DNA of 64,000 nucleotides from Ohtaekwangia sp. (GTDB taxonomy: Bacteria > Bacteroidota > Bacteroidia > Cytophagales > Cyclobacteriaceae). Positions 26,621 to 34,300 of the stretch are shown in pieces. Location of the stretch: the NCBI GenBank assembly GCA_021155195.1, contig JAJNPV010000037.1, positions 911,310-975,309 on the forward strand, read 5' to 3'. The first letter of the stretch is position 1. The number at the start of each line of letters is the position of its first letter. Below the pieces are notes generated by a model. That model was not told the DNA's origin, did not search any database, and saw nothing but the letters and a program-made list of their open reading frames with translations. The translations under genes were made by a program, and so were the position numbers.

Positions 26621-28651
26621 GTGAAAGTGAAAAAGCTCTCTCTATTACTTCTTCTGATACTTTTTGTCTCGTCTGCCCGGGCACAGGATAGCCTTGTTGC
26701 TACTTACCTGGAAGATGTAGTGGTAACTGGACAGTTTGAACCCCAATCTGCTCGAAAATCAGTCTATCAAATAAAAACAATCCCCCTTGAACGCATTGCA
26801 GCAAAAGGTGCTGTTCGGCTGCAGGATGTACTCAACACAGAATTGAATATTCGCTTTACGCAAGATCTTGCGCTTGGTGGGTCGAACCTGTCGATGCAGG
26901 GTTTGGCCGGGCAGAATGTAAAAGTTTTAATTGATGGTGTGCCGATGGTTGGGCGGCAAGGAACATCCAATGAAATTAACATCAACCAGATTAACGTAAA
27001 CTCAATAGATCGGATTGAAATTATTGAAGGCCCCATGTCGGTAGTGTATGGAGCCGATGCGTTAGCGGGGGTAATTAATATAATCACAAAAAAGTCTGTG
27101 GAGGGGAAATTGGACCTTTCTGTAAAGGTGCACGAAGAAACTGTTGGTTCCGAATATGGTTGGGATGAAGGAATTCATAATGAAACCATTGGCGGTGGTT
27201 ATTCAATAAATCGGTTTCGCGTTCGTGCGGATTTAAGTAGAAATTATTTTGGAGGTTGGCAGGGCAATGGGGAAGGCCGCGATAAACAATGGCATCCTAA
27301 AACACAATACCTGGCAAGCGCTTTAACCGGATACGATTGGAACAAAACAAATGTCTACTATAGGATTGATTACCTGAACGAAGACATTTACAATCCTGGA
27401 ATTTTTCAGGGAGGTGAAGCGGTAGATCAGAATTATATTACCAATCGCATCATGCATCAATTGCAAGGAGGGCACACTTTTTCCGATAAGGTTCAATTCA
27501 ATGGCGCTATTTCTTACACTGACTTTCAACGTGAAACACAAACTACAACGGTTAATGAAGCAACAGGCGACCGTAGACTTGCATTAGGCGCAGGGCTTCA
27601 GGACTTAACCAAATTTGATGGCCTTACATTCCGTGGCACTGTGCAGTATAAGCTAAATACAAAACTTACTCTTCAACCGGGCGCTGACTTAAACTATGAG
27701 AGTGGAAGTGGTGGTCGAATAAAAGAGGGTACTCAATCCATTGGCGACTATGCATTTTTTATTTCGGGCGAATGGAAGATTAATAAATTTCTACAAGTAA
27801 GGCCAGGCGTTCGCATGGTATACAACACCATTTATCAGGCGCCCCCTTTCATTCCTTCCATCAATACAAAGGTGATATTAAATGATCAGCATGATGTTAG
27901 ACTATCCTACGGTCGTGGGTTTAGGGCACCTTCTTTACGGGAATTATATTTTGATTTTTTTGATGCAAGTCATGCTATTGAAGGTAACGAAAACCTGGAA
28001 GCAGAACTTTCACATAGCTTCAACGGATCGTGGAATTGGCAGATTATAGCAGAAGGAAATCATAAACTTAATACTGCGCTAGGTGGATTTTATAATTCTA
28101 TTGATAACATGATTGGCTACGGTCAAAAGCCGGGCAACACATTAATAACTACGTATATCAATATTGATAAGTATAAAACAAAGGGAGTTACATGGAATAA
28201 TACCTGGAAGACATCTGGTTTGGAACTTAGTGCCGGATCGGCATATACAGGTAGGTTCAATCAAATAAAAGAGAGTTATAATAACGTGGATGAGTTTGTC
28301 TGGTCACCAGAGCTTACTTCGTCAGCAAGTTATCGAATTCCTAAAGTAGGCATGGTTTTATCCATGTATTACAAGCTAACCGGAAAAACTCCTTACTACG
28401 AAGTTGTTTCAATAGAAGGAACTCAAACGGCCAGGCTTGCCCAAATAAGTTCTTATCAATGGGCGGATGTTAGCATTCAAAAAGATTTTTATAAGCACTT
28501 TTCCATCACAAGTGGAGTAAGAAATCTTTTTGACATCACAAATGTGAATAACACGGCTATTTCTGCGAGTACACATACATCAGGCGGTGCCCGACCTGTA
28601 GGCTATGGACGATCTTACTTTCTAAATTTTTCTTACACTTTAAATAAATAG
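26621..28651 (+). CDS. TonB-dependent outer membrane receptor (probable haem/iron)
   Basis: The 676-residue protein starts at GTG 26621, directly followed by a signal peptide (KVKKLSLLLLLILFVSSARA). A TonB-box-like 'LEDVVVTGQ' comes next. The plug domain occupies about residues 40-155 ('RLQDVLNTELNIRFTQDL', 'GLAGQNVKVLIDGVPMVGRQ', 'IEIIEGPMSVVYGADALAGV'). A 22-strand barrel runs to the terminal 'SYFLNFSYTLNK'. There is no carboxypeptidase-like N-terminal domain, so this is not a SusC-type receptor. The neighbouring HmuY-like lipoprotein, IsdG-like enzyme and palindromes point to haem or an iron complex as substrate. Confidence 0.92.
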   Translation: MKVKKLSLLLLLILFVSSARAQDSLVATYLEDVVVTGQFEPQSARKSVYQIKTIPLERIAAKGAVRLQDVLNTELNIRFTQDLALGGSNLSMQGLAGQNVKVLIDGVPMVGRQGTSNEININQINVNSIDRIEIIEGPMSVVYGADALAGVINIITKKSVEGKLDLSVKVHEETVGSEYGWDEGIHNETIGGGYSINRFRVRADLSRNYFGGWQGNGEGRDKQWHPKTQYLASALTGYDWNKTNVYYRIDYLNEDIYNPGIFQGGEAVDQNYITNRIMHQLQGGHTFSDKVQFNGAISYTDFQRETQTTTVNEATGDRRLALGAGLQDLTKFDGLTFRGTVQYKLNTKLTLQPGADLNYESGSGGRIKEGTQSIGDYAFFISGEWKINKFLQVRPGVRMVYNTIYQAPPFIPSINTKVILNDQHDVRLSYGRGFRAPSLRELYFDFFDASHAIEGNENLEAELSHSFNGSWNWQIIAEGNHKLNTALGGFYNSIDNMIGYGQKPGNTLITTYINIDKYKTKGVTWNNTWKTSGLELSAGSAYTGRFNQIKESYNNVDEFVWSPELTSSASYRIPKVGMVLSMYYKLTGKTPYYEVVSIEGTQTARLAQISSYQWADVSIQKDFYKHFSITSGVRNLFDITNVNNTAISASTHTSGGARPVGYGRSYFLNFSYTLNK

Positions 28652-28657
28652 TTTCTC

Positions 28658-30091
28658 ATGAATACATTTCTTAAAAGTACACTTGCTGTGTTAATGATTA
28701 GCAGCGTTGTTCTCATTTCCTCATGCAAGGAAGATCCTGAGCTTCCAGATAATCTTGTCGAATTTGAATCAGATCAATTAGGTATTGGTTCAAATGAAGG
28801 CGAGCTAACAATAAACATCAGCCTTTCGCGCGAAGCAAGTGCAGCAGCAACCATTACAGCCCAGATAGAAGGTACGGGTGTAGAGTATGGAACGGACTAC
28901 ACAACAGAGCCTGCGGCAGTTTCAAATGCAATTGCTATTCCGATAGCTGTTGGAGCAACTTCTGTATCATTTACTTTGAAGAAGGTGGCGGGTGCACTTT
29001 TTGATGGTGATGAACAAATCATCTTCACCCTTCCTTCTGCTCCTGAATCGCTAGTGCTGGGTCAAAAGGCTCAACTTACATTAAGTTTTGCAGAGATTGT
29101 GGCCGCTTCTGGTGCAATTGATATTAATGGGGGCGGAGCAACCTACCCAAACAAAGTATTTATTGATTTTAGTGCGAATCGTCAAACAGCCATCGCTCGC
29201 ACAACGTGGGATTTTGGCTTTAGTACTGGAAGTGAGTTCAGGGTAATTCTTAACTCTTCCAATGGTATGATGGCAAAGGTTCTCGATAAGAGTGACCTTA
29301 ATGCCGTAACAGCTGCCGATACTGCAGGTCTTGGACTAAAACTTTCGATGGAAGCTGTGTTTGCGGCAATCACTTCCGATAACCCACCTAATTGGGTTCC
29401 TGAAGCAATCTCGTGGATAGATGATCCAACAGGTGATTTAACTAAGACATCCATCGCATCCATTTCGGCTACAGCCAGTGAAAACAAAGTTTACATCGTG
29501 AATAGAGGGAGTGGGCCGGGATCGACACCAACACAGTTAGGTTGGAAAAAAATCAGAATCGTTCGCAACGGTAATGGCTACACATTACAGCATGCTGATA
29601 TTGCTGCTACTACATTTTCAGAAATTCAGATAACTAAAAATGAATCCTATTCTTTCCAATACGTGAGTATGACCACAGGTGCTGTTGTAGTAGAACCTAC
29701 AAAAGAGCGATGGGATATTGCCTGGACTGCCTTTAGCAATTCTACTAATTTTGGAACGGGTCCGGTGCCATATTATTTTCAAGACATTACGTTGCAAAAC
29801 ACAGTTGGCGTTCAAACTGTGCAGGTATTAACGAGTACGATTTCATACGAAGCATTTGCTGAAAGCAATATTGCAGCATTGGATTTTGGCAATCAAAGTC
29901 AAGCTAAGATTGGTTCCTCATGGCGTTCAGGTGGTGGCCCGGGTTCAGCACCCGCAATTCGTACCGATCGCTTTTATGTAGTAAAGGATTCTGATGGCAA
30001 CTATTATAAAGTGAAATTTACAGCATTAACAACTGGAGGTGAACGCGGTAAACCAAAATTGGAGTTTGCTTTGGTGAAAAAAGGAAGCTAA
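28658..30091 (+). CDS. HmuY-like haem-binding lipoprotein with N-terminal Calx-beta-like domain
   Basis: The 477-residue lipoprotein has the lipobox 'LISSC' at residues 20-24, so it is anchored to the outer membrane. Residues of about 30-140 resemble a Calx-beta/CalX domain ('GELTINISLSREASAAATIT', 'FDGDEQIIFTL'). The remainder matches the HmuY family: 'RTTWDFGFSTGSEFRVILNS', 'RWDIAWTAFSN' and the terminal 'DSDGNYYKVKFTALTTGG'. HmuY proteins capture haem at the surface and pass it to the TonB receptor encoded 6 bp upstream. P. gingivalis HmuY binds haem by two His; no equivalent pair is obvious here, so the ligand may be bound otherwise. Confidence 0.82.
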   Translation: MNTFLKSTLAVLMISSVVLISSCKEDPELPDNLVEFESDQLGIGSNEGELTINISLSREASAAATITAQIEGTGVEYGTDYTTEPAAVSNAIAIPIAVGATSVSFTLKKVAGALFDGDEQIIFTLPSAPESLVLGQKAQLTLSFAEIVAASGAIDINGGGATYPNKVFIDFSANRQTAIARTTWDFGFSTGSEFRVILNSSNGMMAKVLDKSDLNAVTAADTAGLGLKLSMEAVFAAITSDNPPNWVPEAISWIDDPTGDLTKTSIASISATASENKVYIVNRGSGPGSTPTQLGWKKIRIVRNGNGYTLQHADIAATTFSEIQITKNESYSFQYVSMTTGAVVVEPTKERWDIAWTAFSNSTNFGTGPVPYYFQDITLQNTVGVQTVQVLTSTISYEAFAESNIAALDFGNQSQAKIGSSWRSGGGPGSAPAIRTDRFYVVKDSDGNYYKVKFTALTTGGERGKPKLEFALVKKGS

Positions 30092-30116
30092 AAATCTTTA
30101 AAGAATTGGGTACAGT

Positions 30117-30152
30117 AAACTGCCCGGAAGCTTAAGCGGACGGGCAGTTTTT
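30117..30152 (+). terminator. intrinsic terminator after the HmuY-like gene
   Basis: AAACTGCCCG (30117-30126) pairs perfectly with CGGGCAGTTT (30141-30150), followed by two further T and an AT-rich stretch. The 14-nt loop contains AAGCTTAAGC. It ends the receptor/HmuY transcript 25 nt behind the stop and separates it from the next gene. Confidence 0.75.
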
Positions 30153-30163
30153 ATTTTATTGAT

Positions 30164-30466
30164 ATGAGGAGGATAAAAAATTTGCGAAGGATAGGTATTG
30201 CCGAAGGTATATCTTTTTTAGTGCTATTGCTTATTGCAATGCCCCTGAAGTATTATTTCGATTTACCTATAGCGGTTAAAGTTGTGGGTTGGGCACATGG
30301 AGTTTTATTTATTGCCTATGTGGTAATAGTCTTATTATCGATCCGATTAATGAAATGGAACCTGATAGGCTTGGGAGTTGCATTGGCGGCTTCGTTAATC
30401 CCTCTTGGAACATTCTTTCTGGATAAGGGCTGGAAAAAGCGCGAGCAGGAGTTCAGTGAAAATTGA
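30164..30466 (+). CDS. DUF3817 integral membrane protein
   Basis: The 100-residue protein has three membrane helices: 'ISFLVLLLIAMPLKYYF', 'VVGWAHGVLFIAYVVIVLLS' and 'LIGLGVALAASLIPLGTFFL'. It has the DUF3817 signature 'RIGIAEGISFL ... MPLKY ... KVVGWAHGVLF'. Function is unknown; members are found fused to, or next to, transporters in many phyla. The gene lies just past a terminator and 3 bp before another membrane protein gene, so those two form their own unit within the island. Confidence 0.85.
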   Translation: MRRIKNLRRIGIAEGISFLVLLLIAMPLKYYFDLPIAVKVVGWAHGVLFIAYVVIVLLSIRLMKWNLIGLGVALAASLIPLGTFFLDKGWKKREQEFSEN

Positions 30467-30469
30467 TAT

Positions 30470-31195
30470 ATGATTGAGTTTATTCAAAAGATTCCAATTC
30501 TTACAACTCTCCTTTCGGGAGTATTCTTTGTTATCCTTTATAAGCACTGGGTTTACAAAGGCAAACCCTCCTATCTATTCTGGTGGACTATTGGGGTACT
30601 TTGTTATGGACTTGGAACTCTTACAGAAAGCATCGTTGGAATTTTTGGCTGGAGCGAACCCGTCTTTAAAGCATGGTATATATTGGGAGCATTGTTAGGA
30701 GGTTTTCCGCTTGCACAAGGTTCTGTCTATTTAATCTTTACAAAAAAAGTTGCAACAGGATTAATGCTTACTGTAGTTTCCATTATTGTAATTGCTTCCA
30801 TTTTGGTACTCATGTCACCTGTTGATTATTCTTTGGTTGAACAAAATCGCCTAACCGGACATGTGTTGGTGTGGAAGCAGGTAAGGTTAATTACTCCTTT
30901 TGTAAATATCTATGCGTTTATTTTTCTTGTAGGAGGTGCGGCCTATTCTGCTTATCGATATAGCAAGGACATAAAATTTAAAAGCCGATTTTTAGGAAAC
31001 GTATTTATAGCATTGGGTGGCTTATTGCCTGGAATCGGTGGATCATTCACAAAATTTGGATATACCGAAGTGCTGTATATAACCGAACTCATAGGAATAG
31101 TCCTTATTTACATGGGTTATCGAACTATCCGCCAGGATAAAAATGCATCGGTCTACGAAACCCAAAATCAGCAACCGGCTGCTGCAAGAATCTAA
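30470..31195 (+). CDS. polytopic membrane protein of unknown function
   Basis: The 241-residue protein has seven predicted membrane helices with short loops, including 'FLFWWTIGVLCYGLGTLTES'-like aromatic helices, 'GLMLTVVSIIVIASILVLMS', 'LITPFVNIYAFIFLVGGAAY' and 'VLYITELIGIVLIYMGYRTI', then a short polar tail. The even spacing suggests a sensor or channel fold, but no motif is decisive. It follows the DUF3817 gene by 3 bp and ends in a 4-bp overlap with the convergent small membrane gene. Confidence 0.75.
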   Translation: MIEFIQKIPILTTLLSGVFFVILYKHWVYKGKPSYLFWWTIGVLCYGLGTLTESIVGIFGWSEPVFKAWYILGALLGGFPLAQGSVYLIFTKKVATGLMLTVVSIIVIASILVLMSPVDYSLVEQNRLTGHVLVWKQVRLITPFVNIYAFIFLVGGAAYSAYRYSKDIKFKSRFLGNVFIALGGLLPGIGGSFTKFGYTEVLYITELIGIVLIYMGYRTIRQDKNASVYETQNQQPAAARI

Positions 31196-31392
31196 ATTGC
31201 TTTTACAATTCTAAAAGGCAGAAGAAAGATTGCTTTAATTAAATTGAAAATTCCTTCAATGGTTATTCCTATAATCCTAAAGGGAAGGAGTAAGAGCCAA
31301 ACCAACGGAAACAGAAAAATCATGATAAGGGCGAGTGGCCAGCAGACTACAAATAGCAGACACCATAAGACAAATGCAATAAAAGTTCTCAT
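31192..31392 (-). CDS. small hydrophobic membrane protein
   Basis: The 66-residue product is almost entirely hydrophobic ('AFVLWCLLFVVCWPLALIMI', then 'FPLVWLLLLPFRIIGITIEG') with a repeated 'LLPFRI' segment and a basic C-terminus. Two helices with positively charged ends are typical of small inner-membrane proteins. Function is unknown. Its end overlaps the convergent gene by 4 bp. Confidence 0.6.
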   Translation of the reverse strand: MRTFIAFVLWCLLFVVCWPLALIMIFLFPLVWLLLLPFRIIGITIEGIFNLIKAIFLLPFRIVKAI

Positions 31393-31430
31393 ACAGATTA
31401 GATTATTGTAAGCATCATCGGAGCTACAAA

Positions 31431-31461
31431 TTTTCTGCCATTAAAAAATAATGGCAGAAAA
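31431..31461. repeat. perfect 13-bp hairpin between divergent genes
   Basis: TTTTCTGCCATTA (31431-31443) and TAATGGCAGAAAA (31449-31461) are perfect complements around an AAAAA loop. It lies in the 228-bp region between the divergent small membrane gene and the beta-barrel gene. It resembles a bidirectional terminator but sits upstream of both start codons, so an attenuator or operator role is possible. The rest of this region shows a TATTTG box near 31530 and nothing else. Confidence 0.6.
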
Positions 31462-31620
31462 CCCCTTATTAGGTATAACGATTCACAAGACTATCCGTTT
31501 CTGTACAATGGTATGGTCATATTTGTACACTTGCTTTTGTAGGCAGCGCTTACTTATTAAGTTACAAAAGGATGAATACCATCCTAAAATATTTGTCTAA
31601 CTCTCTAACTAACAAAACAA

Positions 31621-32214
31621 ATGAAAAAATCTATCCTAATTTTTGCAGTAGTAGTTTGTACTGCGGTAACAGCCTGGAGCCAAACTACACAAGGGAGTCT
31701 CACGTTTGGTGGTGGCATTCGGTATACAACTACAAAAGACGATTACGATGGTGACCAGAAAAATACCGAATTTAGTTTTCAACCAAGTGTCGGATACTTT
31801 GTTGCTGATAACCTGGCAATTGGTGTAACATTGTCGATGACTTCGAATAAAGTGGATTATGGAAATTCAGACAATACAACAAATCAATTTTTAGTTGGTC
31901 CATTTGCCAGGTACTATAAGTTTACATCTAACGAGAAATTTGCTTTTACTGGAGAGGCAGGATTTCTTTTAGGTTCCAGTAAATCGAAATTCAGTGGCGG
32001 AGGTGAAAATAAAGGCAGCTCTTTTAACTTTTACATTGCCCCAGGGTTCACTTATTTTTTAAGTGAGAAGTGGGGCGTTGATTTTCAATTGAGAGGAATT
32101 ACCTATTCATCTAGTAAGCCTAATAAGGATGTTGACGTTAAATCAAGTTCTTTTTCATTTGGATTACAATCGTTTAGCCCTTCGTTGGGATTTAGATTCT
32201 ATCTAAGCAAATAA
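31621..32214 (+). CDS. outer membrane beta-barrel protein
   Basis: The 197-residue protein has the signal peptide MKKSILIFAVVVCTAVTAWSQ, followed by about eight amphipathic beta strands ('SLTFGGGIRYTTTKDDYDGD', 'FSFQPSVGYFVADNLAIGVT', 'FLVGPFARYYKF') and the terminal 'SPSLGFRFYLSK' ending in the aromatic-rich strand expected for BAM recognition. It matches the OmpX/OMP_b-brl type common in Bacteroidota. Its place inside the haem/iron island may be incidental. Confidence 0.85.
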   Translation: MKKSILIFAVVVCTAVTAWSQTTQGSLTFGGGIRYTTTKDDYDGDQKNTEFSFQPSVGYFVADNLAIGVTLSMTSNKVDYGNSDNTTNQFLVGPFARYYKFTSNEKFAFTGEAGFLLGSSKSKFSGGGENKGSSFNFYIAPGFTYFLSEKWGVDFQLRGITYSSSKPNKDVDVKSSSFSFGLQSFSPSLGFRFYLSK

Positions 32215-32228
32215 CCTGTTCGATTAAT

Positions 32229-32262
32229 AAAAAAGGGGAATCACTTAGTGTTTCCCCTTTTT
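32229..32262. terminator. intrinsic terminator between convergent genes
   Basis: The arms AAAAAGGGGAA and TTCCCCTTTTT are complementary around an 11-nt loop, with A and T runs on either side. It can terminate the barrel gene on the plus strand and, read in reverse, the PepSY_TM operon on the minus strand. Confidence 0.8.
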
Positions 32263-32283
32263 GTTTCATCAAGAAAATATCGG

Positions 32284-32856
32284 TTAGAGTAACTCAGCCA
32301 ATATCAAAACAATTATTGGTAACATAGCTCCGGCACCAATTAGCCATTTGCCTCGCCCTGTAATACCCTTCTTTCCCTTTAAAATAAAAAGGCCTGTTAC
32401 GCTGATGAGTATAAGCATGATGGCAAAAATATCGGAAACCCATTTCCATCCACTGATACTATTTCTATGAAGTAGGTTAGATTCATAAAAAATAGGTCTT
32501 CTTATAATTTTTTCATAAAAACCCTCACGTGTACTAAAATCAATTAGCAATGAAGCATTGTCGTAATAGATTTTTACTTTGTCGTTAGTGGGTGTATCAT
32601 ACACTTTGAATTTTGTTTCACCAACTAATTTTCCGAACTCATTGATCAAGTCATTGTTTAGAGTGCTTGCTGCATAAGTTTTGTCAAGCGAAATGATTTC
32701 CTTTTGGATAATGAAATCGGGGTTCCAATCATTTACATGATTAAGGGCCAATCCCGAAAGACAATAAATAATAATAAGTGTTGAGAAAAAATACCCGAGG
32801 TCGCGGTGTGTGGCAATATTTAGTCTCCGAACCTTCTTTAAAAACTCTGATTTCAT
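32284..32856 (-). CDS. PepSY_TM-type membrane protein
   Basis: The 190-residue protein has the short PepSY-associated TM layout. The N-terminal 'LNIATHRDLGYFFSTLIIIY' helix carries a His, an extracytoplasmic domain of about 90 residues follows ('KVYDTPTNDKVKIYYDNASL'), then 'FYESNLLHRNS' with another His and two helices ('VSDIFAIMLILISVTGLFIL' and the C-terminal one). Larger relatives are ferric-siderophore or haem reductases, and the helix histidines could hold haem. It is translated from an ATGA overlap with the exported chelatase gene and belongs to the IsdG-CbiX-PepSY operon. Function is inferred from family and context. Confidence 0.78.
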   Translation of the reverse strand: MKSEFLKKVRRLNIATHRDLGYFFSTLIIIYCLSGLALNHVNDWNPDFIIQKEIISLDKTYAASTLNNDLINEFGKLVGETKFKVYDTPTNDKVKIYYDNASLLIDFSTREGFYEKIIRRPIFYESNLLHRNSISGWKWVSDIFAIMLILISVTGLFILKGKKGITGRGKWLIGAGAMLPIIVLILAELL

Positions 32857-33812
32857 GGGGCTACCGCCACGTTATTGTTTTGAATTTTATTGAGATACTC
32901 CGTAACAACATCAATCACCCAGTTTTCAATATTGGTATCTGGTAAAATGGAGTCGGCTTTATATTTTACTTTTTCTTTTGAGTTTTTGATGTTAGCGATT
33001 CCATCACCAATAATTTTCACCTGAAACATTTCGTCATGTGCCACCAACACCGGTACAACCAAAGCAACTTCTTTATTTTTTAAAACGCGATTAATAGCCA
33101 CCGTTGTTGAATCGGGGTTATAATGAGCAACATGCCCACACCAACCATAGGAATGATTGTCAATGCCTGAATTTGATTTTACGTACTCACCCACATCATT
33201 TAAAAGCGCAGTCCATTCTTTCGAATAAGTTGCATCGCCATAGGCAATCAATACCAATCCTTCTTTAGCAGGCGTATCAGAAATGGTGAGCGTGCGCCTT
33301 AAAATATTCTTCTTCAAAATATCAGAAAAATCAAGCAGGGGTGTGATGTGAGTTTGTGCCCTCGGGGTATAGCGTTCAATATTATCGACTTTCAATGTTT
33401 CTAAAGATTGAGGATCTTCTTTTGTACCAATAATAGTTGGGATATCATCGAATGAATGGGAGCTAACAGTAAGGAAAATTGGAACGATAATTACATCGGT
33501 AAATCCTTCAGCATCAAACTCTTTTAAACGAGTGGCAATAGAAGGTTCTGTATATTCCATGAAAGCAGTTTTTGTTGCTTCCACGGCTGTGTTGTTAAGT
33601 ATTGAATCTTTTACCCGAGCCTCAAGATTGAGCAACGAGTTGCGCCAGGTTTCTGAGCGTGAACCATGGTTGACAAGCAAAACACCTATTTTCTTCTTTG
33701 TTCCTGTAAGGTTAGAACCTTGGGCACGTTCAGGCTTACAAGAAAATTCTAATGGGGCAATAAGAGCTAATAAGAGGATACTTGAAATAATTTTGGGGCA
33801 AATTGCTTTCAT
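32853..33812 (-). CDS. exported CbiX-type chelatase, probable lipoprotein
   Basis: The 319-residue protein has a duplicated CbiX/CbiK-like chelatase fold. The first half keeps both metal-site histidines: H49 in 'LLVNHGSRSE' and the His of 'FLTVSSHSFDDIP'. The second half keeps 'VVPVLVAHDEMFQVKIIGDG' but has lost the first His ('LIAYGDA'). Unusually, it starts with an export signal ending in a possible lipobox ('LIAPLEFSCKPE'), so it should act outside the cytoplasm, where no sirohaem or cobalamin synthesis occurs. Next to an IsdG-like enzyme and a PepSY_TM protein, metal removal from or insertion into tetrapyrroles in the periplasm is the best guess. Confidence 0.8.
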   Translation of the reverse strand: MKAICPKIISSILLLALIAPLEFSCKPERAQGSNLTGTKKKIGVLLVNHGSRSETWRNSLLNLEARVKDSILNNTAVEATKTAFMEYTEPSIATRLKEFDAEGFTDVIIVPIFLTVSSHSFDDIPTIIGTKEDPQSLETLKVDNIERYTPRAQTHITPLLDFSDILKKNILRRTLTISDTPAKEGLVLIAYGDATYSKEWTALLNDVGEYVKSNSGIDNHSYGWCGHVAHYNPDSTTVAINRVLKNKEVALVVPVLVAHDEMFQVKIIGDGIANIKNSKEKVKYKADSILPDTNIENWVIDVVTEYLNKIQNNNVAVAP

Positions 33813-33834
33813 ATTTACTGAGGGTTAAATACTC

Positions 33835-34161
33835 TTAGTTGGAAATCACTTTATATGTTTTGAAGGAAGAAGTCATAGGAGGATTTAGTCCCTGAACTTT
33901 AGCTTGTTTAATATCCTCAAAGCCACGCTTATGGCCTTCAATAAATTCAGGAGAACTTGTCCAGGTTTTAAATGCCTCTTCCGAAGACCAATGACTGACA
34001 ATCAGATAGTCACCCTCTCCATTTGGTTTTAGAACCTGCATATCTACAAAACCAGGCATGCGATCTATGGCATGTGCTCGAGTAGAGAATAATTCTTCAA
34101 ATCTTTCCTGATAATGAGGTTCACAATGGATGTAATTGATAGCTACAAACTTTTTTTCCAT
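33835..34161 (-). CDS. IsdG/HmoB-like haem-degrading monooxygenase
   Basis: The 108-residue single ABM domain has the IsdG catalytic triad at the right spacing: N9 in 'VAINYIH', W67 in 'EEAFKTWTSSPEF' and H77 in 'FIEGHKRG'. In S. aureus IsdG the residues are N7, W67 and H77. Such enzymes open the haem ring with O2 and a reductant, releasing iron in the cytoplasm. The gene is first in a minus-strand operon with the exported chelatase (22 bp gap) and the PepSY_TM gene. A perfect TTTAGAAnnnTTCTAAA palindrome lies 8 bp before its start. A generic antibiotic-synthesis monooxygenase is the alternative, but the triad favours haem. Confidence 0.87.
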   Translation of the reverse strand: MEKKFVAINYIHCEPHYQERFEELFSTRAHAIDRMPGFVDMQVLKPNGEGDYLIVSHWSSEEAFKTWTSSPEFIEGHKRGFEDIKQAKVQGLNPPMTSSFKTYKVISN

Positions 34162-34169
34162 AATTGCTA

Positions 34170-34186
34170 TTTAGAATTGTTCTAAA
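34170..34186. promoter_or_regulatory. perfect 7-3-7 palindrome before the haem monooxygenase operon
   Basis: TTTAGAATTGTTCTAAA is a perfect inverted repeat, 8 bp upstream of the monooxygenase ATG on the minus strand. It is the best copy of the motif shared with 26594-26610 and 34228-34244. Confidence 0.75.
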
Positions 34187-34227
34187 GAGATGCAAATCTG
34201 GAAAGCCAGCTCCATAAAACCAAATTA

Positions 34228-34244
34228 TTTGGAATAATTCTAAA
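34228..34244. promoter_or_regulatory. 7-3-7 palindrome, copy upstream of the acyltransferase gene
   Basis: TTTGGAATAATTCTAAA differs from the perfect copy by one base per half-site pair. It lies 56 bp before the ATG at 34301 and 58 bp, centre to centre, from the other copy in this divergent region. Confidence 0.65.
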
Positions 34245-34300
34245 TAGATAAAAACAGCATTTTAGCCCTATATTGAGCTAACTTTTCATTCAACCGTGTT

